Origin: JALZAI01 sp038212215
GTDB lineage: Bacteria; Actinomycetota; Actinomycetes; Mycobacteriales; Jatrophihabitantaceae
Length of the DNA stretch: 23,401 nt
Assembly (NCBI GenBank): GCA_038212215.1
Contig: JBBQUT010000051.1
Coordinates: 1 to 23,401 of the forward strand
Reading direction: 5' to 3'
Shown here: piece by piece, positions 1 through 8,430 of the stretch
Layout of the letters: each line of letters opens with the position of its first letter
Position numbering within the stretch: the first letter of the stretch is position 1
Notes under the pieces: generated by a model
What the model saw: only the letters and a program-made list of their open reading frames with translations
Told to the model about the DNA's origin: nothing
Database searches by the model: none
Program-made: the position numbers and the translations under genes

Positions 1-185
1 ACGCTGTGAGCCGCGGCCACCGCGGCGTTCTCGTTGTTCCACACAAACAATCGATGCTCGCCCGGTGGCCGCCTCACACCCGGCAGAAACGCTGATCACC
101 GCGGCTCCAACATCAAAAATCACGATCTACGGCTGCAGTACTAGCCCCGCACGGGGGGCGAGGTCAGGATCCAGGGGATGCGGAG
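1..185. other. Left edge: possible partial ORF and intergenic DNA
   Basis: No gene can be assigned with confidence. On the minus strand a reading frame opens with a GTG at 77 and runs off the left edge; it would begin with residues like VRRPPGEHRLFVWNNENAAV. It has no clear ribosome binding site and I do not recognise the family. The remainder up to the end of the YihY gene is non-coding and includes a GC-rich hairpin at 144-159. Confidence 0.25.
144..159 (-). terminator. Weak GC-rich hairpin after the YihY gene
   Basis: Arms GCCCC (144-148) and GGGGC (155-159) pair around a six-base loop, 27 bases downstream of the stop codon of the minus-strand YihY gene. There is no clear T-run, as is common for actinobacterial terminators, so the call rests on position and pairing only. 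Confidence 0.3.
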
Positions 186-1178
186 TTACTGCTCAGCGGG
201 GGGCGGGGCATGTCGTGTGGCGTTGATTTCGGCGCCGAGGAACAGGCTCAGGGCCATCAGGTACAGCCAGGCCAGCACGATCAGCCCGCCGCCGAGGGAT
301 CCCAGGGTGGGACTGACGTGGGCCGCGACCGCGACGTAGACGGGGAGCAGCCCGGTGGCGGCGCTCCACCCGAGCACGGTCAGGACGGCTCCGGGGGCGT
401 TGGCCCGCCAGCGCCGTGGTTGGCGCGGGCTCTCCTGGGCCAGAAGCAGTGTTGCGAACAGAACGATTATCAGGGCGCTGAGTGGCCAGCGGGCCCATAC
501 CCAGACGGTGTGGAGCGCGCTGTCGGCGGTGTCCCCGCCTATTCGCCGGCTGTGGCCCAGCAGAGGTCCCAAAGTGAACGCGGCCAGCAGCATGCTGCCC
601 AGAGTCAGCACTGTCACCGCCAGTAGGACGGCGCGAAGCCACTCGCGCCGGGCGTTGCGTGCCGGGATATCGGAAATGGCGGTGAGGCCACGTTGGATGG
701 ACCGCATGCCGCGGGCCAGGACGAGCACGGCGACCAGGGTCCCCACGCCCAGCAGTCCCCGACTCGAAGTGCGCAGGAGCGCGTCGGCTGAATCTGCGGC
801 GACCCCTCCGCGTGCGGTGAGCACAATGCGCAGCAATCTGGCCAGGTCAGCCGACACGTGCGGGGCAGCGTCGCCGCCGAAGGCGGGTCGTTCAGCGCGC
901 AGCACCGCGACCAGGGTGAGCACGGTAGGCAGCAGCGCGAGCGCTGCGAAGAATGCCGCCTCGGCCGCTCGGCCGGTGAGGTCGTGACCGGCGGCCGCGC
1001 GCAGCACCCGACGTGAGCTCGTGGCTATGCGCCGCGGCCGCGACGCCCGGACGGGAATGCTGTGTCGTTCGACCGAGGGCTCGTCAGCGCGACGCGGGGC
1101 AGCGCCATCGGTCTGGATCGGCTGGGGGTGTGCGCCGTGTCGGAGCACCGCGTGCATTAGCTGCCGTGCTGTGCTCAT
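186..1178 (-). CDS. YihY/BrkB-family inner membrane protein
   Basis: A 330-residue integral membrane protein of the YihY/virulence factor BrkB family. The family's molecular function is not settled; these proteins were once annotated as ribonuclease BN. A basic, probably cytoplasmic N-terminal tail of about 60 residues precedes the hallmark segment GRAAEAAFFAALALLPTVLT. Further hydrophobic segments lie near residues 145-160 (LLGVGTLVAVLVLARGMRSI), 180-205, 230-250, 262-285 and 295-318. The family signature near the end, GLIVLAWLYLMALSLFLGAE, is complete and is followed by INA and a short tail. Its ATG overlaps the stop codon of the upstream small ORF as ATGA, so the two are probably translationally coupled. 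Length is normal for the family and no frame damage is seen. Confidence 0.88.
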   Translation of the reverse strand: MSTARQLMHAVLRHGAHPQPIQTDGAAPRRADEPSVERHSIPVRASRPRRIATSSRRVLRAAAGHDLTGRAAEAAFFAALALLPTVLTLVAVLRAERPAFGGDAAPHVSADLARLLRIVLTARGGVAADSADALLRTSSRGLLGVGTLVAVLVLARGMRSIQRGLTAISDIPARNARREWLRAVLLAVTVLTLGSMLLAAFTLGPLLGHSRRIGGDTADSALHTVWVWARWPLSALIIVLFATLLLAQESPRQPRRWRANAPGAVLTVLGWSAATGLLPVYVAVAAHVSPTLGSLGGGLIVLAWLYLMALSLFLGAEINATRHAPPPAEQ

Positions 1179-1471
1179 CGCTCGGGCGGGGGAAGGTCGC
1201 GGGGGTCAGGCAACGCGACATCGTCTGGATGTGCGCGCAGCGTGTGCCCAGTCGCGAACGCCACGGCAATGCCGCCGTCGTCGCCGCGGGTGACCACGAC
1301 ACCAGACGCGCCGCGACGCCCTGGTCGGCGAACGGTACCGCCTAGATGATGTACAGCTAGTAGGTGCTCGCCGACGTCAACCTCGGGTGGCCGGTCAGCT
1401 GGGAATCCTGCCTTCACCTGACACCCCGTCCTTCCGCGCCGCTCATTCAGCATGTTTGGGTCCACCGACAT
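1175..1471 (-). CDS. Small hypothetical protein upstream of YihY
   Basis: I do not recognise this 98-residue ORF. Support for a gene is the AAGGAGG box at 1483-1489, eleven bases before an ATG at 1471, and the ATGA overlap of its stop codon with the YihY start. The C-terminal half (GVVVTRGDDGGIAVAFATGH, then a segment ending HPDDVALPDP) looks like a small beta-rich domain, roughly like a KOW or SH3-type barrel. The middle, near 1340-1370, has several CTA codons that are rare in this DNA, so an old frameshift may lie there. The same frame stays open up to 2524, but that upstream extension is antisense to the HPF gene and runs into the PAP2 remnant, so it is not one protein. Confidence 0.4.
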   Translation of the reverse strand: MSVDPNMLNERRGRTGCQVKAGFPADRPPEVDVGEHLLAVHHLGGTVRRPGRRGASGVVVTRGDDGGIAVAFATGHTLRAHPDDVALPDPRDLPPPER

Positions 1472-1689
1472 CGCGGCTGTCGCCTCCTTCATGACCTTCA
1501 ACCCGGTCGCGCACACCGCAGCCTCTGCTATGCGACGACCGGCCGTCCGCCGTACCCGTCTGCGCCGCCGACCATCATCACACTCATCGTCGGGTGACCG
1601 GCCGCGAGCTCCGAGTGCCACAGAACCTTCCCCGTACTTCGGATCTGCGATAGACGCTGAGGGGCCGATGGAGGGTGGAGGATTCGAGC

Positions 1690-2101
1690 ATGCGATAACA
1701 ATGTTTCCGGCCGCGAGCGGCTGGCCGACCGTATTGCGGGCACTGCCGAGGCCGGGTTGGCGCGTTTCGGCGACTACCTCACGCGTGTCGAGGTCCACCT
1801 CGCCGACGAGAGCGCTGGTCGAGCGACCGGGGCGGACAAACGGTGCACGATAGAGGCGAGACCGGCCGGGCGCCAGCCTGTCGTTGTGACCAGCCACGCG
1901 GCGACGATCGAAGGGGCGGTGGCCGCGGCGGTCCGCAAGTTCGAGACCGGGCTCGCGCGAGAGCGCGGTCGGCGCGATCAGCGCAGGGATTCGGCATCGA
2001 TCCGTGCCGGAGCCGGTGAGGACGACGCGCCCGTGACAACGATCGAGCACGATGGGGTTGAGGCTGAGCGTCGCACCGAGTCCGCCTTGGGCGATGAATG
2101 A
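1690..2101 (+). pseudogene. HPF/RaiA ribosome-hibernation factor, broken at the start codon
   Basis: In one frame the DNA from 1691 reads CDNNVSGRERLADRIAG, then ARFGDYLTRVEVHLADESAG, then KRCTIEARPAGRQPVVVTSH and AVAAAVRKFETGLARERGRR. This is the S30AE/HPF fold of short, single-domain ribosome-associated inhibitors, which bind the 30S decoding region during dormancy. The start is damaged. A good ribosome binding site (GGAGG, 1677-1681) lies eight bases before an ATG at 1690, but that ATG reads Met-Arg-stop, and the family frame begins one base later at the conserved DNN motif. The first few codons have probably been deleted with loss of frame. The C-terminal tail after about 1990 is acidic and not obviously conserved. 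Translation from the internal TTG at 1757 would lack the first beta strand. Confidence 0.72.
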
Positions 2102-2151
2102 CCCTGGACGGCCTGTGACGAGTTGCAGTGGCAGCGGCGTGTCGTGCTCGA

Positions 2152-2795
2152 TCACCGGTTCGCCCGAATCGAGGGATCCGTTCGCGCCAGCACTGCCAGT
2201 TCGGCCATCAGCACGGCGAACGCTGCGGCGACGATAGAACGGCCCCTGCCCCGCGAAGGCCGAGGCGGCGCCGGCGGTGCTGGTTCGCAACGGCTGGATG
2301 AGGACCAAGCCGAACGCGAGGCAGAACCCGACGCCGGCGGAGCCGGCCGTCATGGCGATCAGCCATCGTCGCCGCGATCCGTCGCCCGCACGTGAAGTAG
2401 GGATCCACGCGGCATCGGTGGTGTCTGCGGTCAGCACGGTCACGATGGCGGCGATTCCCGCCCACGCCCCGACCACGAGGAATGCCGCGATTGAATCACC
2501 AGCCCGATGCCCACCAGTGGACATGGTGGGACAACGCCGTGACCACAGCCCCCGCGCCGACGGTGATCGCGATCTGGGGGCGCGGGGGTGTTGGAACGAC
2601 GACCAGCACCGCGACTACGACCGAGAACACCGCCGTGGTGTGTCCGCTGGGCAGGCTGTTGTGGGTCGCCGGCGTGACCTCGCGTAGGCCGAGATCGGGC
2701 CGGTCAGCAAGTGTGTCTTCAGTAGCCAACACCGTGAGCGCGCCGGGGCCCCGCGCACCCGCTACCTTGTTGTGCAATGCTCGCCGGCGGGTCAT
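2152..2795 (-). pseudogene. PAP2-superfamily phosphatase, frameshifted
   Basis: Read on the minus strand this is a PAP2 (phosphatidic acid phosphatase type 2) membrane phosphatase in pieces. The first frame (2795 down to about 2530) gives RPDLGLREVTPA and the motif-2 sequence LPSGHTTAVFSVVVA. Removing one base from the G-run at 2528-2530 joins it to STMSTGGHRAGDSIAAFLVVG, which supplies motif 3 (S-T-x5-H-x3-D). A second frame change near 2240-2250 is needed to reach the last helix, SIVAAAFAVLMAELAVLAR, which ends at a TGA at 2152-2154. The N-terminus is also too short: MTRRRA is followed almost at once by the RPDLG motif, so the first helices and the motif-1 lysine appear deleted. It cannot yield an active enzyme. 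Confidence 0.78.
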
Positions 2796-3624
2796 GCTGC
2801 CACTGTCGCACCGAACTAATCTCGGCGTCAGACAATTCGATCCGCGGGCCGGCCTGGGAGTTCGCCGCGAGTGTGCAACGACCTGGCCCGAGGAGAACTT
2901 CGTGAGCAGCGGCCGCGGTGTCGATCAGGCGTCCGATCATCCGTCCTAGTCAGGCCTGCTGGGGACACCGGGAGTTTGGCGTGCCGACCCGGCCCACTCG
3001 GTCGTGTCCGTCGTCGAGCTGAGATCCGATCTGCCGGCCACGGTTGTGAGTTCGCTCGGCACACCAGCACGGTGGAACTCGACTCGCGTACGGAGGCGCA
3101 CACCTCCCTCGACCTGTGCGTTGAACTCGAATCGGTCGCGTGCGCGCACCGCGGAACACCGCTGCTCGAGCGGCCTGCGCGAGATCCCGTCCTGCGTTGG
3201 AGCGCGGGCCACTGCGTGATGGCCTCAGAAGCGCACCCCAACCTTCTCGTTGCCGCCGGCACACTGTCCCTTGGCTTGATCGGACGTCCGGTCGAACTCT
3301 TTCGGATCGGCCACGGTCCGCAACGAATTGCTCTTCCTGCACGTCACCGGAACGCTGTCGGCCGGTGCCTTGGTCACCGACGCCAGACAGGGTGCCGCAA
3401 CCGTCACTTCCAACTTCGGCGCAGCCTCGGCAGCCAGCATCACGCTCACCGCTCAACTGCAACGGCGCATGTGATGGTGACTACGCCGGAGCCTAAGTCA
3501 GGCCGCCGCGGCCAACGCTGGTAGCACGGCGATGAAGATCGGCACGGACCAGTAGCTCGGTTGCCCGATGCCTCGAGCATGCTCGTCGGCCGAACGGACG
3601 ACTCTCAACGCGACCTGTGGCGGC
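2796..3624. other. No confident gene; probable coding remnants
   Basis: Several overlapping open frames exist on both strands, none with a convincing start, ribosome binding site or family motif. Minus-strand pieces with gene-like codon use are 3225-3449 (starting MSVMLAAEAAPKLEVTVAAP) and about 2946-3140 (DRFEFNAQVEGGVRLRTRVE). On the plus strand, about 3300-3473 reads ATVRNELLFLHVTGTLSAGA. Just past the antiporter stop, a minus frame gives GIGQPSYWSVPIFIAVLPAL, which looks like a short membrane segment. The neighbours are frameshifted genes, so this is probably further decayed coding DNA, but I cannot name a parent family. Confidence 0.4.
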
Positions 3625-5106
3625 TCACGTCGTCGAGTGCAGATTCGCATTCGTGAAAACCGCAGCGACTCGATCGCCTAGAGCTCGGTCGGCGAGAACG
3701 GTCACCTGGTCACCGTGTTGTAGTTCGGTTGTGCTGCTGATGCTCAGCAGCGTGTTGGCGCGCACGGCCAGGCTGATCCACGCATCCTCGGGGAAGCTGG
3801 CCAATTCACCGATCGGGGTGCCGTCGGCGGGTGACCCGGCGGCAACGGTGAACTGGTGTACGCCTTCGGGTTCCTCCCGCAGACGAACGCCTAGCGACCA
3901 GGGTTCGGGTTCGACCGTGCGCATCGGCAGCCGCAAGTGATGGGCCACGGCTGGCACGAGCGTGCCCTGGACCGCGACGGAAACGACGACGACTACGACG
4001 ATGATGCCGTAGAGGCGTTCGGCGTGGGGCACGTGTGCGGCGAGGATCAGGTTGCCGAGCAGGATCGGCACCGCGCCCTTGAGCCCTGCGAACAGGACGA
4101 AGCTCCGCTCGTTGGACTGCAGGCGTGCGGGCAGCAGACAGAGCGCGACCGCGATCGGCCGGATCACCGCGGCGAGCACCAGACCGACCAGCACGGCGGG
4201 TACCCACACGTCGGCGTGAGTGAGCTCGTCGAGATTGACCGTCAAACCCAGGACGACGAACGCCAGCACTTCCCCGAGGCTGGCCAGCGCGGCTTGGAAG
4301 CGTTTGACTTCGGCCTTGTAGGGGGCACGTTGGTCACCGAGCAGGATGCCCGCGACAAAGACGGCCAGGAAGCCCGACCCGTGCGTGATCGTAGCGACCC
4401 CGAAGACGAGAAACGCGCCTGCGGTGGTGCGCAGCGGGTAGAGCGCCTCGCTGGGCAGGGGCACCGCGGTGACGAACCACAGCAGCGCCGACCCGCCGAG
4501 AAGCCCGATCGCGCCGCCGACGCCCATCTGCAACAGGAACTGCCCGCCGACGGTACCCACCGCGCTGCCGGACAGCTCGCCCGCCGCGAGCAGGCTGATC
4601 ATCAGCGCGATCCCGACGGGGTCGTTCGCTCCGGACTCACCCTCGAGGATGGTGCCGGCGCGGCCGGCGATCTCCCGTTTGCCGAGCACAGAAAACACGA
4701 CGGCCGGGTCCGTTGGGGCAATGGCGGTCGCGACCAGCAAGGACAGGTACCAGCTAATCCCGAACGCCGCGTGGATAAACACACCCGCGCCGGCGACGGT
4801 GAGGAAGGTGCCCAGCACCCCGACCAGCGCCACCGGCGCCGCGGCAGCCCGCAGTCGCCCCCAACCGATGTGCAGCCCTCCGTCGAACAGGATGCAGATC
4901 AGCGCCACCGTGACCAACCGCTCAACCGTCTGCTCCGGCGGCTCGTGCAGATCGGGGAACAGCTTCACCGCCACCGCCGCAGCAACAAGCACCAACAGCG
5001 GCGCCGGCACACGGGTCCGTTCGGTCACACGGTTGGACAGCAGCGCCGCCATGCCCACCGCCGCGGTCAACAGCACCGATTCTCCGAAGGCGATCGTCTC
5101 CGACAT
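3625..5106 (-). CDS. CPA1-family cation/H+ antiporter with RCK_C domain (NhaP2/CvrA type)
   Basis: A 493-residue antiporter of the monovalent cation:proton antiporter-1 family, exchanging K+ or Na+ for protons across the cytoplasmic membrane. About twelve to thirteen hydrophobic segments fill residues 8-385. Family motifs are intact: FDGGLHI near residue 74, TAIAPTDPAVVFSVLG at 127-142, and the ion-binding EGESGANDPVGIAL with Asn161-Asp162. The last 95 residues form a TrkA-C (RCK_C) type regulatory domain (VRLREEPEGVHQFTVAAGSP, then a segment ending LQHGDQVTVLAD). This domain order fits NhaP2/CvrA potassium/proton antiporters, though the ion cannot be read from sequence. It stands alone on the minus strand. 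It is undamaged, unlike its neighbours on both sides. Confidence 0.9.
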   Translation of the reverse strand: MSETIAFGESVLLTAAVGMAALLSNRVTERTRVPAPLLVLVAAAVAVKLFPDLHEPPEQTVERLVTVALICILFDGGLHIGWGRLRAAAAPVALVGVLGTFLTVAGAGVFIHAAFGISWYLSLLVATAIAPTDPAVVFSVLGKREIAGRAGTILEGESGANDPVGIALMISLLAAGELSGSAVGTVGGQFLLQMGVGGAIGLLGGSALLWFVTAVPLPSEALYPLRTTAGAFLVFGVATITHGSGFLAVFVAGILLGDQRAPYKAEVKRFQAALASLGEVLAFVVLGLTVNLDELTHADVWVPAVLVGLVLAAVIRPIAVALCLLPARLQSNERSFVLFAGLKGAVPILLGNLILAAHVPHAERLYGIIVVVVVVSVAVQGTLVPAVAHHLRLPMRTVEPEPWSLGVRLREEPEGVHQFTVAAGSPADGTPIGELASFPEDAWISLAVRANTLLSISSTTELQHGDQVTVLADRALGDRVAAVFTNANLHSTT

Positions 5107-5802
5107 ACCGTCCCCGTCCCGTAGCTAAGGCGAGCGAGCGGGTGGAGGCCGTCGCTCCTCCGGCCGTGGGAACGTGACCGCCATCACGTCGCGACTGAGA
5201 ACGATCCGATCATGGCTCAGCTCTAGGCCATTCCGCCGCGGTTTCTGGCCGCGCGAGCGCAGCAGGACCCGAGACTGCGTTGAGCAGTACGCCTCGTCCG
5301 CGTGCAGCCCGGCGGAACAGGCCCGGCGCCTACGCCGCCGCGGCTCGCAGTTCGCAGTTCGCAGTTCGAAAGCATCGAGAGCACGGGACTCTCGCCGGCG
5401 CGGCCCGTCCGACGATCAGGGTGACCAGTCGAACCGTGCCGTCAACCAGAGCGCGGGCTCTGGTGCTAAGCCCGACACGGGAGCGACTATGCCGTGATCG
5501 ACCGGTTCGCACGACCCCATCAGCCCGGACTCGATCGAGGTCTCCACCCTCTGCGCCGTCGTGGGGAGCGTGGTAGTGCGTCGGGCTGTCGATCGATCCC
5601 CGAGCAGTATTCGAGAGCGGCGCGCGACGAACATGCCGGGACTCGAGCGATATCCGTACGCCGGTACGGACTTCTGTTTGAGAGCCGTATCGGCGTAGAC
5701 CAACCCGGCGATGTCGAACCCGATCACCAACTCGCGTCAGGTCGGTGGATCGTGTACCTCGACGCGTCGCCCGAGCCCCGGCGGCGACGCAGGCGCCGGG
5801 AT
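5107..5802. other. No recognisable gene; short tandem repeat inside
   Basis: This 0.7-kb stretch upstream of the antiporter has open frames on both strands but no motif or start signal I can support. The N-terminal half of the YraQ-type permease that follows should lie here, with its first four or so membrane helices, but I could not find it in any plus frame. It was probably deleted rather than just frameshifted. A three-copy 7-bp tandem repeat lies at 5345-5368. Confidence 0.4.
5345..5368. repeat. 7-bp tandem repeat, 3.4 copies
   Basis: The unit TCGCAGT is repeated perfectly three times (5345-5351, 5352-5358, 5359-5365) followed by TCG. It lies in DNA without a recognised gene. Slipped-strand mispairing could change copy number, but nothing shows a function. 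Confidence 0.7.
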
Positions 5803-6361
5803 GGACCGTTCCTGGCGATCATCAACTTCGTCTGCTCGGTCGAGAATGCGCCGTTGTAGGCGGCTGTGAAAGGGCGGCATTAGCTTCGGCGGGGTCGTTC
5901 GTGTTCGCCGACTTGATCACCCGCCGCTGCTGTCGCTCTATCGCAACTATTACGGCACCGCGATCACGCTGCGCATCCTTGGCGTTCTGGGCGACGATGA
6001 GCGTCGCCGGTCTCGTCGTCGAGTACCTCTTCCACGGCGTCGGCATCCCCGAGCCGCCGCGGCCGACCCGTGTCGTGCACGCGGGCTTTCAGCCGAACGA
6101 CACCAGCATGCTGAACGTCATGACCCTGCTCGGTTTTGCCGTTTGTCTACTGGCACTTCGGCCATCGCGACACCGACGGGGGTCGCTTCGCCAGGATCCC
6201 GTGTGTGGCGTGCGGGTCGCGATCGTGCACGCCCCGCGACACGCTTGGACGACCGGGCGCGGGTCTACTTCTGCTCCGATCAGTGCGCGCATCACTTCGA
6301 CGCCGTCGACTGTGCGGACGAGGCCGGGCACGCGGCAGGGCGCGAGGCGACCCGCGGATGA
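5803..6361 (+). pseudogene. YraQ/UPF0718-type permease with C-terminal YHS domain, heavily frameshifted
   Basis: Family segments appear in order but scattered over three frames: FLAIINFVCSVENAPL (frame 1), GGISFGGVV (frame 2), SFVFADLI (frame 3), LLSLYRNYYGTAITLRIL (frame 2), then a segment with WATMSVAGLVVEYLFHGVGI (frame 3), and YWHFGHRDTDGG (frame 1). They are followed by the two halves of a YHS metal-binding domain, DPVCGVRVAIVHAP (frame 3) and RVYFCSDQCAHHF (frame 2). At least seven frame changes are needed, and the N-terminal half is missing. Relatives are predicted membrane permeases of the YraQ/ArsP-like group, often beside ArsR regulators and thought to handle metal or metalloid ions. 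Here only a relic remains. Its stop codon overlaps the ATG of the following ArsR relic as ATGA, showing the two were once an operon. Confidence 0.78.
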
Positions 6362-6780
6362 GCGTCCCCAGCCATAGCCACCCGATCGATCCACGATCGA
6401 TCCCGAACGGGTCGCCCCCTTCCGGTCGGGGCTGCCCTCGGCCCACGACGCAGCACGGCTGACGGGTCTGTTGTTGTTGATGGCCGACCCGTCTGCCTGC
6501 GTCTGATCTACGCACTCGACGGCGCCAAGGAAGTGTGCGTAGACGATCTCGCCTCGCGCTCTCGAGGGCAGCGAGGACTCGGTGTCCTACGCGCTGCGCC
6601 TGCTGCGGGCCCGGCGGACTCCTGGTGACGCGGAAGTCCGGGCGGGTCGTGCATTGCCGCCTCGCCGACGACTTCTTCCCGGCACCGTTGCGCGATCAGT
6701 GCGTGCGGCAGCTCATCGGCCTCACCCGCACCGCTGACGATGAGCGACCGCGTCTCCCGCTGCCGCAGGTGGATGCCTAG
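6358..6780 (+). pseudogene. ArsR/SmtB-family repressor, frameshifted
   Basis: The gene begins with the ATG at 6358, overlapping the permease stop, and reads MSVPSHSHPIDPRSIP. Frame changes then lead in turn through GLPSAHDAARLTGLLLLMAD, CLRLIYALDGAKEVCVDDLA, EGSEDSVSYALRLLRA and finally GGLLVTRKSGRVVHCRLADD, ending VRQLIGLTRTADDERPRL. Together these give the whole winged-helix ArsR fold: helix 1, the recognition helix (SEDSVSYALRLLRAGG) and the beta wing (RKSGRVVHCRLAD). A candidate metal-binding cysteine lies at VCVDDL, as in many SmtB-type sensors. Four frame changes are needed, so no functional repressor can be made. Such regulators respond to metal or metalloid ions and control the adjacent transporter. 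Confidence 0.77.
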
Positions 6781-6921
6781 CCCCGTCGCTTCCGGGGGTC
6801 TCGAACACGGCTGTCCAGCGGCGTCCGAGGACCCGTAGGATTCGCACACCGGCGCTACCGGCAATGATTCTGCGGAGGTACTGCGCTTGCCAGCGGTCAC
6901 GGAGCCTGACTGGGGTGTGCG

Positions 6922-8280
6922 GTGAGGGGCGCGCTGCTGAACGCGGTCCGCGACACCGTCCGCACGCAGCTGTGGCCCGTTCCCGTGGTTGCAGTGGTGG
7001 TGGCGCTGGTCGTCGGCGTGGCGGTTCCGCGCATCGACCGGGCCGTCGACGGGTCGTTGCCGTCCTGGGTGCGTGCGGTGTTGTTCTCCGGTGATCCCGG
7101 TGCAGCTCGCACGGTCCTGGACGCGGTGTCGAGCTCGCTGATCACGGTCACCTCGCTGACCTTCTCCCTGACGGTCGTGACGCTCCAGCTGGCCAGCAGC
7201 CAGTTTTCGCCGCGGCTGCTGCGTACCTTCACCAGCGACGTGTTCGTGCAGGCCACGCTCGGGTTGTTCCTCGCAACGTTCACATTCTCGCTCACGGTGC
7301 TGCGCAGCGTCCGCAGCGCCGGGCAAGCGCAGTTAGTGTTCGTGCCACGAATCGCGGTAACCCTGTCGTTTGTGCTCGCGATCGCCAGCGTCCTCGGACT
7401 GGTGGTCTTCCTCGCTCATCTCGCCCGCCAGATCCGTGTCGAGACGATGCTGCGCGACGTCCACGACGACGCTACCGCGACCATCGAGTCTGTCCTAGAG
7501 CCCTACGACTCCGGTTCCACCGCTCATCGCGGGGAGCAACTGTCGCCGCCGCAGGACGCGCACACGGTGTTCGCCATGTCGTCGGGATTCCTCGTCCGCG
7601 TCGAGGAAAACGACCTGCTCCGCTGCGCGGTCGAGGACGACATCTACCTCGTCCTCGATCGCCACCCCGGCGCCTCGCTGATCGCAGGCACACCCATCGG
7701 GTCGCTGTGGTCGCTGGCCGGCCCGCTCAGCAGGGCGGACGTCACCCGTCTGGGGGACCGGATCGCCGCCGCGATCCACATCGGGTTCGAACGGACCGCA
7801 GCCCAGGACGTCGGGTACGGACTGCGCCAACTCACCGACGTCGCCAACAAGGCTCTCTCGCCCGGCATCAACGACCCGACAACAGCCGTGCATGCTCTCG
7901 GGCACATCTCGGCGGTGCTGTGCGAACTCGCCGACCGCGACCTCGGCCCGGCGAAACTTCGTGACAGCGACGGTTACGTGCGCGTCATGCTGCGCCGCCC
8001 CGATCTGGCGGACCTTGTCGAGGCGGCGATCACCCAACCACGCCGTTACGGCGCCTCGGACCTCGAGGTCATGGCCCGGATCTTCCGGCTGCTCGAGGAA
8101 CTTGCCTGGCACGCACCTGCTCGAGAGGGCGTCGTCGTCTCGTCCCATCTCGAACGCTTGAACGCCACGGTCAGGGCCGGCGACTTCGATGGTGTCGAAT
8201 CCGGACGACTGGCCCGCGCAGCCGCGGATGTCGTCACCGCTCTAGCCCGACAACCCCGGCGGCACATCGACCTCACCTGA
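6922..8280 (+). CDS. DUF2254 membrane protein
   Basis: A 452-residue predicted membrane protein of the DUF2254 family, function unknown. Hydrophobic segments lie near residues 18-36, 72-95, 112-132 and 142-170, including SSLITVTSLTFSLTVVTLQL and the family-typical ASSQFSPRLLRTFTSD. The remaining 270 residues are soluble and contain the conserved GYGLRQLTDVANKALSPGIN and DPTTAVHALGHI. I chose the GTG at 6922 because a TGA closes the frame at 6907 and no ATG lies near; a GGAG lies about 18 bases upstream, so the initiation signal is weak. The reading frame is intact, in contrast to the decayed genes just before it. Confidence 0.85.
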   Translation: MRGALLNAVRDTVRTQLWPVPVVAVVVALVVGVAVPRIDRAVDGSLPSWVRAVLFSGDPGAARTVLDAVSSSLITVTSLTFSLTVVTLQLASSQFSPRLLRTFTSDVFVQATLGLFLATFTFSLTVLRSVRSAGQAQLVFVPRIAVTLSFVLAIASVLGLVVFLAHLARQIRVETMLRDVHDDATATIESVLEPYDSGSTAHRGEQLSPPQDAHTVFAMSSGFLVRVEENDLLRCAVEDDIYLVLDRHPGASLIAGTPIGSLWSLAGPLSRADVTRLGDRIAAAIHIGFERTAAQDVGYGLRQLTDVANKALSPGINDPTTAVHALGHISAVLCELADRDLGPAKLRDSDGYVRVMLRRPDLADLVEAAITQPRRYGASDLEVMARIFRLLEELAWHAPAREGVVVSSHLERLNATVRAGDFDGVESGRLARAAADVVTALARQPRRHIDLT

Positions 8281-8430
8281 GCCACCAGCCGGGATCAGGC
8301 CCGATCACTCCGGTCAGCGGCCGCGCGCGGACGATGCCGACGGTCATGCTCACCGCGCCCGACAGCGGTCCGGCGCTTGTTGGGTAGCAGTCGTCGGGAG
8401 CCTTATCTGACTGCGGGCGGTATGCAGCCG

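Noticed and set aside
3937..5124. Long plus-strand open frame of 395 codons
   Set aside because: It is exactly antisense to the antiporter, is rich in Arg, Gln, Asp and His, and has no family motif; high-GC DNA often keeps such antisense frames open.
1175..6780. All frame breaks are sequencing errors
   Set aside because: The YihY and antiporter genes inside this stretch and nearly all genes after it are undamaged, while the relics also carry deletions. Single G-run slips (2528-2530, 16146-16148) could still be errors.
6508..7326. Minus-strand open frame of 272 codons
   Set aside because: It is antisense to the ArsR relic and DUF2254 start, with no motif or start signal.
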